A model generated the notes under the pieces. That model saw nothing but the letters and a program-made list of their open reading frames with translations, had not been told where the DNA came from and did not search any database. Made by a program: the position numbers and the translations under genes. DNA of 64,000 nucleotides from Liolophura sinensis (lineage: Eukaryota; Mollusca; Polyplacophora; Chitonida; Chitonidae), in assembly GCF_032854445.1 (NCBI RefSeq), contig NC_088296.1:13244706-13308705 (forward strand). The letters run 5' to 3'. Numbering within the stretch: position 1 is the stretch's first letter; every line of letters starts with the position of its first letter. Shown here piece after piece: positions 61,366-64,000 of the stretch.

Positions 61366-61980
61366 TTCCAGAATATGCTCAGTTCGGGGCCTGTTTCTTT
61401 AGAACTGGTGTTTAAGAATTATCTTATTCTAGATAATTCCACCAGTGTATATAAGACCTATGAAAGCAGGTCAAAAGGTGAGAAAGTAGAATTATTGAGA
61501 GTTTTTGGATGCTTTCGTTGTGTATTACTTTAGTAGGCCTTTTGTGCTGAATTTTGGTGTCTTATAGCTCTGGCTTTGTTATATCCTATCTCCACCGAGC
61601 ATTTGTTCAGTCTGAACTTGTATGTTTAATTTGTGCTCTTGTATACACAGTGCTTATTAGTACACGGACCCTGTCTGTGGAAGTTTGTGTATATTTCGTC
61701 AAACACTCAGTTATACTGTGGATTTTCGCTCTTGTGTTTATTGCCTCTGTGCATGTTTAAGCATTGTGGGAGTATATGCGCCCGTTTAAACCGCTTGTAC
61801 ATGTAAGTACTTTAAGTATTTGTATAGATACTGCTATCGTTTTGTGTTAAACTTAAGTACTTTGGTATTTATATAAGTCCTTGTTATCTGTTCTTGTTAA
61901 ACATAATAAATTGTTGAAAATAAAATCTGCTGGTTTTGGTTACTTTTTTGTGCGGCTCAACTGTCGTGTATTTCGAACAA
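61366..61980 (+). mobile_element. LTR-like segment inside the receptor intron (tentative)
   Basis: The plus strand has a TATA box (TATATAA at 61,448-61,454), two AATAAA signals at 61,905-61,910 and 61,919-61,924 and a GT-rich stretch right after (TGCTGGTTTTGGTTAC). Candidate ends are TGTTC and GAACA. No target duplication is visible, and there is no internal domain. It might instead be the 3' end of an unidentified plus-strand transcript; the small frames within have no recognised domain. A short direct repeat (ATATGCT(G/C)AGTTC(A/G)GGGCCTG) lies at about 61,322 and 61,374. Confidence 0.3.
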
Positions 61981-62335
61981 GCCATCTCTTTATAATACAG
62001 ACAAATTGGGTCGTAAACAGTTGCCTTGTAGCAGGAAGGTAGCTATGCTTTTCTGCTTCGCCCTAGCAACATGCATGTACCTAAACAATGACTAACACTC
62101 CCTGAGTATTCCCTACGCATTGACTAATATATTATAAGCGTCTAAGCGACAAAACAGCTTTAAAATCGGAAAATAACCAACTTCTGATATAAAATCTCTT
62201 TTATGTAATCATGCTGATGTGATGATCACCACTTCGTTCAGCGTATTTTTTTTCATGTTCCACAATGGACACATCCTGGGTCTGGGACGTTTTCGTCCAA
62301 CATGATTTGCCCTGGGTTGTAGACGACAAACTTAC

Positions 62336-62429
62336 CGAACATAGACAACGATCATAAATACAACAGCCAGTAAAATCGCCCCTCCCATTCCTGCAGTCAG
62401 GCCTACTGTCAACTCCCTTGAATTGTCGT
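62336..62429 (-). CDS. Receptor gene, transmembrane exon
   Basis: The 94-bp exon lies between an acceptor (TTGTGTTACAG, AG at 62,431-62,430) and a donor (GTAAGT from 62,335). It starts in phase 1 and ends in phase 2. It encodes DNSRELTVGLTAGM followed by GGAILLAVVFMIVVYV and an Arg: one membrane-spanning helix with a following positive charge, as in type I single-pass receptors. The phase at its start matches the end of the stalk exon at 63,366, and the phase at its end matches the tail exon at 60,439. This three-way agreement of splice sites, phases and topology is strong evidence for a real gene. The extracellular domains lie outside the window, so the receptor class is unknown. Confidence 0.8.
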
Positions 62430-62764
62430 CTGTAACACAAGTTATATAGTGAAGGGGGTATAATAAACACGCCAGGGTACATACGGATCATCAAGTTATA
62501 TTAAAATACATTTCTGGCGAAAGAATCCCTTGCAACTAGATTTGAAATTGTCCTTCTGTCGCCCAGGTCGATTGCCAACCAGCTTAAAATGACAGATCGT
62601 CTGCGAAAGGACGCAAGCGTTTCGACCCATGCGGTTGAAGTTGTTATGTAACAGGTGTAGCAAATGGAATATGCCAAGGTAATGTGTTCGTTTATGGCGT
62701 TGAGCTTTAATTGGAAGAATACAGTATATAGTCCGTATAGATTTAAAAATTACATATTTATCTA

Positions 62765-62787
62765 CCCCCCCCCCCCCCCCCCCCCCC
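62765..62787. repeat. Poly-C tract
   Basis: 23 consecutive C in the intron between the stalk and transmembrane exons; the length is likely to vary between alleles and reads. Confidence 0.95.
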
Positions 62788-63365
62788 TCCATTACCTCAC
62801 TTTGTAAAGCACTAAAGAAAACTATGTAATTATAGGAATTGAACTCGTTATCCAATTTGACAAGGCGGGCATGGTGCCACTGAACCAATGCGAACAATGC
62901 TGGCTTCTTCTCCGGTCGTACGAGGGAAGGTCTACCAGGAAGCTACGGATGGTCCTGTGTTTCCACTTACCATATTGCCAATTTAAATAAATACTATCCA
63001 TCTAAGCCTCAAACTGCATCTATTTCTAATTTGTATTTGGGTCATTCGGGAAATATATATTTCACAGATGTCAAAGTTTACATCTAGGTGCTTTTGACGA
63101 TCCCTTCCCTGGACAGTGAATGTGTACACAGACCCGCTCTCATCGTCCCTGGGGTCTTGGAGCCTTGTTTACAGTTTCCAAAAACGGCTCGTCTTCCTAG
63201 AACATGGTGTCATTGGGTGTAAAGGTATCAACCCGCCACCCCCACCCCACCCTCACCCCATCCCCCCAACCTTTCCACATTACTGACTGCCATGGTAGTT
63301 GTGAACAACTAGGATGTATGGTCTTTCACAAAAAATACATATATAAATAGTAAATGAATTCATAC

Positions 63366-63434
63366 CTTTTGGTGCACTGGCTTCATCCGCTGCTCGAATC
63401 GTAGAAGTCGGTCTTGTACTTCGTGTAGCCTTAT
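63366..63434 (-). CDS. Receptor gene, juxtamembrane stalk exon
   Basis: The 69-bp exon lies between an acceptor (CTCATGTCTTTGTTAG) and a donor (GTATGA). It is in phase 1 at both ends and encodes a Ser/Thr/Pro-rich stalk (contains STRPTSTIRAADEASAPK) likely to be O-glycosylated. It joins the transmembrane exon with a codon split as G + AC (Asp). A symmetrical phase 1-1 exon is typical of extracellular parts of modular metazoan receptors. Upstream exons should lie beyond 64,000 or in the remaining 570 bases, where I see none. Confidence 0.65.
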
Positions 63435-64000
63435 CTAACAAAGACATGAGAGACCAAACGTACACAAATTTAAATTCTGACTATAATTGCTTTCCTCATG
63501 TTTACCTGCATCTGCACCACTCCAAAAACACGTTTATCTGTACGTATTCATATTGCAATCCGACCCTTACGTCTCCAGGAAGTAATTCATGAGGCACGCA
63601 CACAGCATTTGTTAGATGTGTAAAATGTCGTATATTATTCTATATCACAAGTTATTTATTTTATACAATGCTATTTTTAAGAATACGCAAAGTTTACAGT
63701 AATTATAGCTCTTGTGTGATTCGCATGATAGGGTTTAAATGTCAAAGTATGTTAAATGTGATGACAATACAGCATTTTGAGTAATTTTAGACCAGTAACG
63801 TCTTTTCAGTTGCAATTAACTTTATGCCTAATTCTGCTTAAGCCATTGTGCTACATGTAGGAGCATGAACAGTTAGATCAAAATCCTAACTGAGGTAAAC
63901 TGACAAGAGGTCGAATTTCACCGGTTAAGTATGACCATTTGCCAGTAATCACAGCTTTTTATATTAATACAGGTCAAGATACACTGTTTGTAGTTGTCTT
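63435..64000. other. Probable intron; no further exon recognised
   Basis: AT-rich sequence with no exon-like frame bounded by good splice sites on the minus strand, and no repeat matching the rest of the window. Confidence 0.4.

Noticed and set aside
61207-61533. Plus-strand 108-codon frame in the receptor intron
   Set aside because: No recognised domain; low-complexity Leu/Cys content; it overlaps a probable LTR-like segment.
63060-63170. Possible extra receptor exon on the minus strand (contains DDESGSVYTFTVQGRD)
   Set aside because: It looks Ig- or FN3-like, but it lacks a good acceptor, and its phase does not fit between the phase-1 stalk and transmembrane exons. A frame of this length may be chance.

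Overview
The window looks like non-coding, repeat-dominated nuclear DNA of an invertebrate animal. Spliced exons with matching phases, a tRNA-derived SINE with a 13-bp target duplication, an LTR, a TTAA-type transposon and decayed Polinton/Maverick (adintovirus-like) genes all point to a metazoan. The combination suggests a marine lophotrochozoan such as a mollusc, but that is inference; no species-diagnostic gene is present.

Layout. (1) 1-600: nothing recognised. (2) About 627-4127, minus strand: a decayed Polinton structural block. Read 5' to 3' on the minus strand it holds the C-terminal end of a packaging-ATPase-like protein, a small basic/glycine-rich core protein, a second conserved Polinton protein, a penton-like minor capsid protein and a small pX-like protein. 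A 1,084-bp TTAA-flanked DNA transposon sits inside the small core gene. (3) 4128-22,200: old, diverged, rearranged satellite (called A here, unit about 550 bp) with nested 140-175-bp expansions, a solo LTR, a SINE, a patch of related satellite B, many orientation switches, and two inverted copies of an unidentified 1.1-1.45-kb element (called X). (4) 22,200-26,450: diverged satellite B. (5) 26,450-55,907: homogeneous satellite B, about 54 head-to-tail monomers of 548 bp with higher-order duplications, including a block of about 8.56 kb repeated 13,152 bp away. (6) 55,908-56,107: a 200-N assembly gap. (7) 56,108-58,880, minus strand: a decayed protein-primed family B DNA polymerase of Polinton type, then a Cys-rich reading frame and a hairpin-containing direct repeat. 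(8) 59,930-63,434, minus strand: the 3' end of a host single-pass membrane receptor gene (stalk exon, transmembrane exon, cytoplasmic tail exon), with two possible tails depending on the 3' splice site used.

How it fits together. Both Polinton pieces lie on the same strand and have complementary content: the polymerase lacks its C-terminal part and the ATPase lacks its N-terminal part. One reading is that a single Polinton copy was split by the whole satellite region; the gap prevents proof. The satellite shows an old, scrambled edge and a young, homogenised core. Satellites A and B share a common ancestor and a conserved box of about 57 bp. The many short reading frames in the satellite are not genes: 548 is not a multiple of three, and the frames simply recur with the monomer.

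Limits: all homology statements come from reading translated sequence by eye. No database search, dot plot or identity calculation was run, and boundaries given as 'about' are good to some tens of bases.
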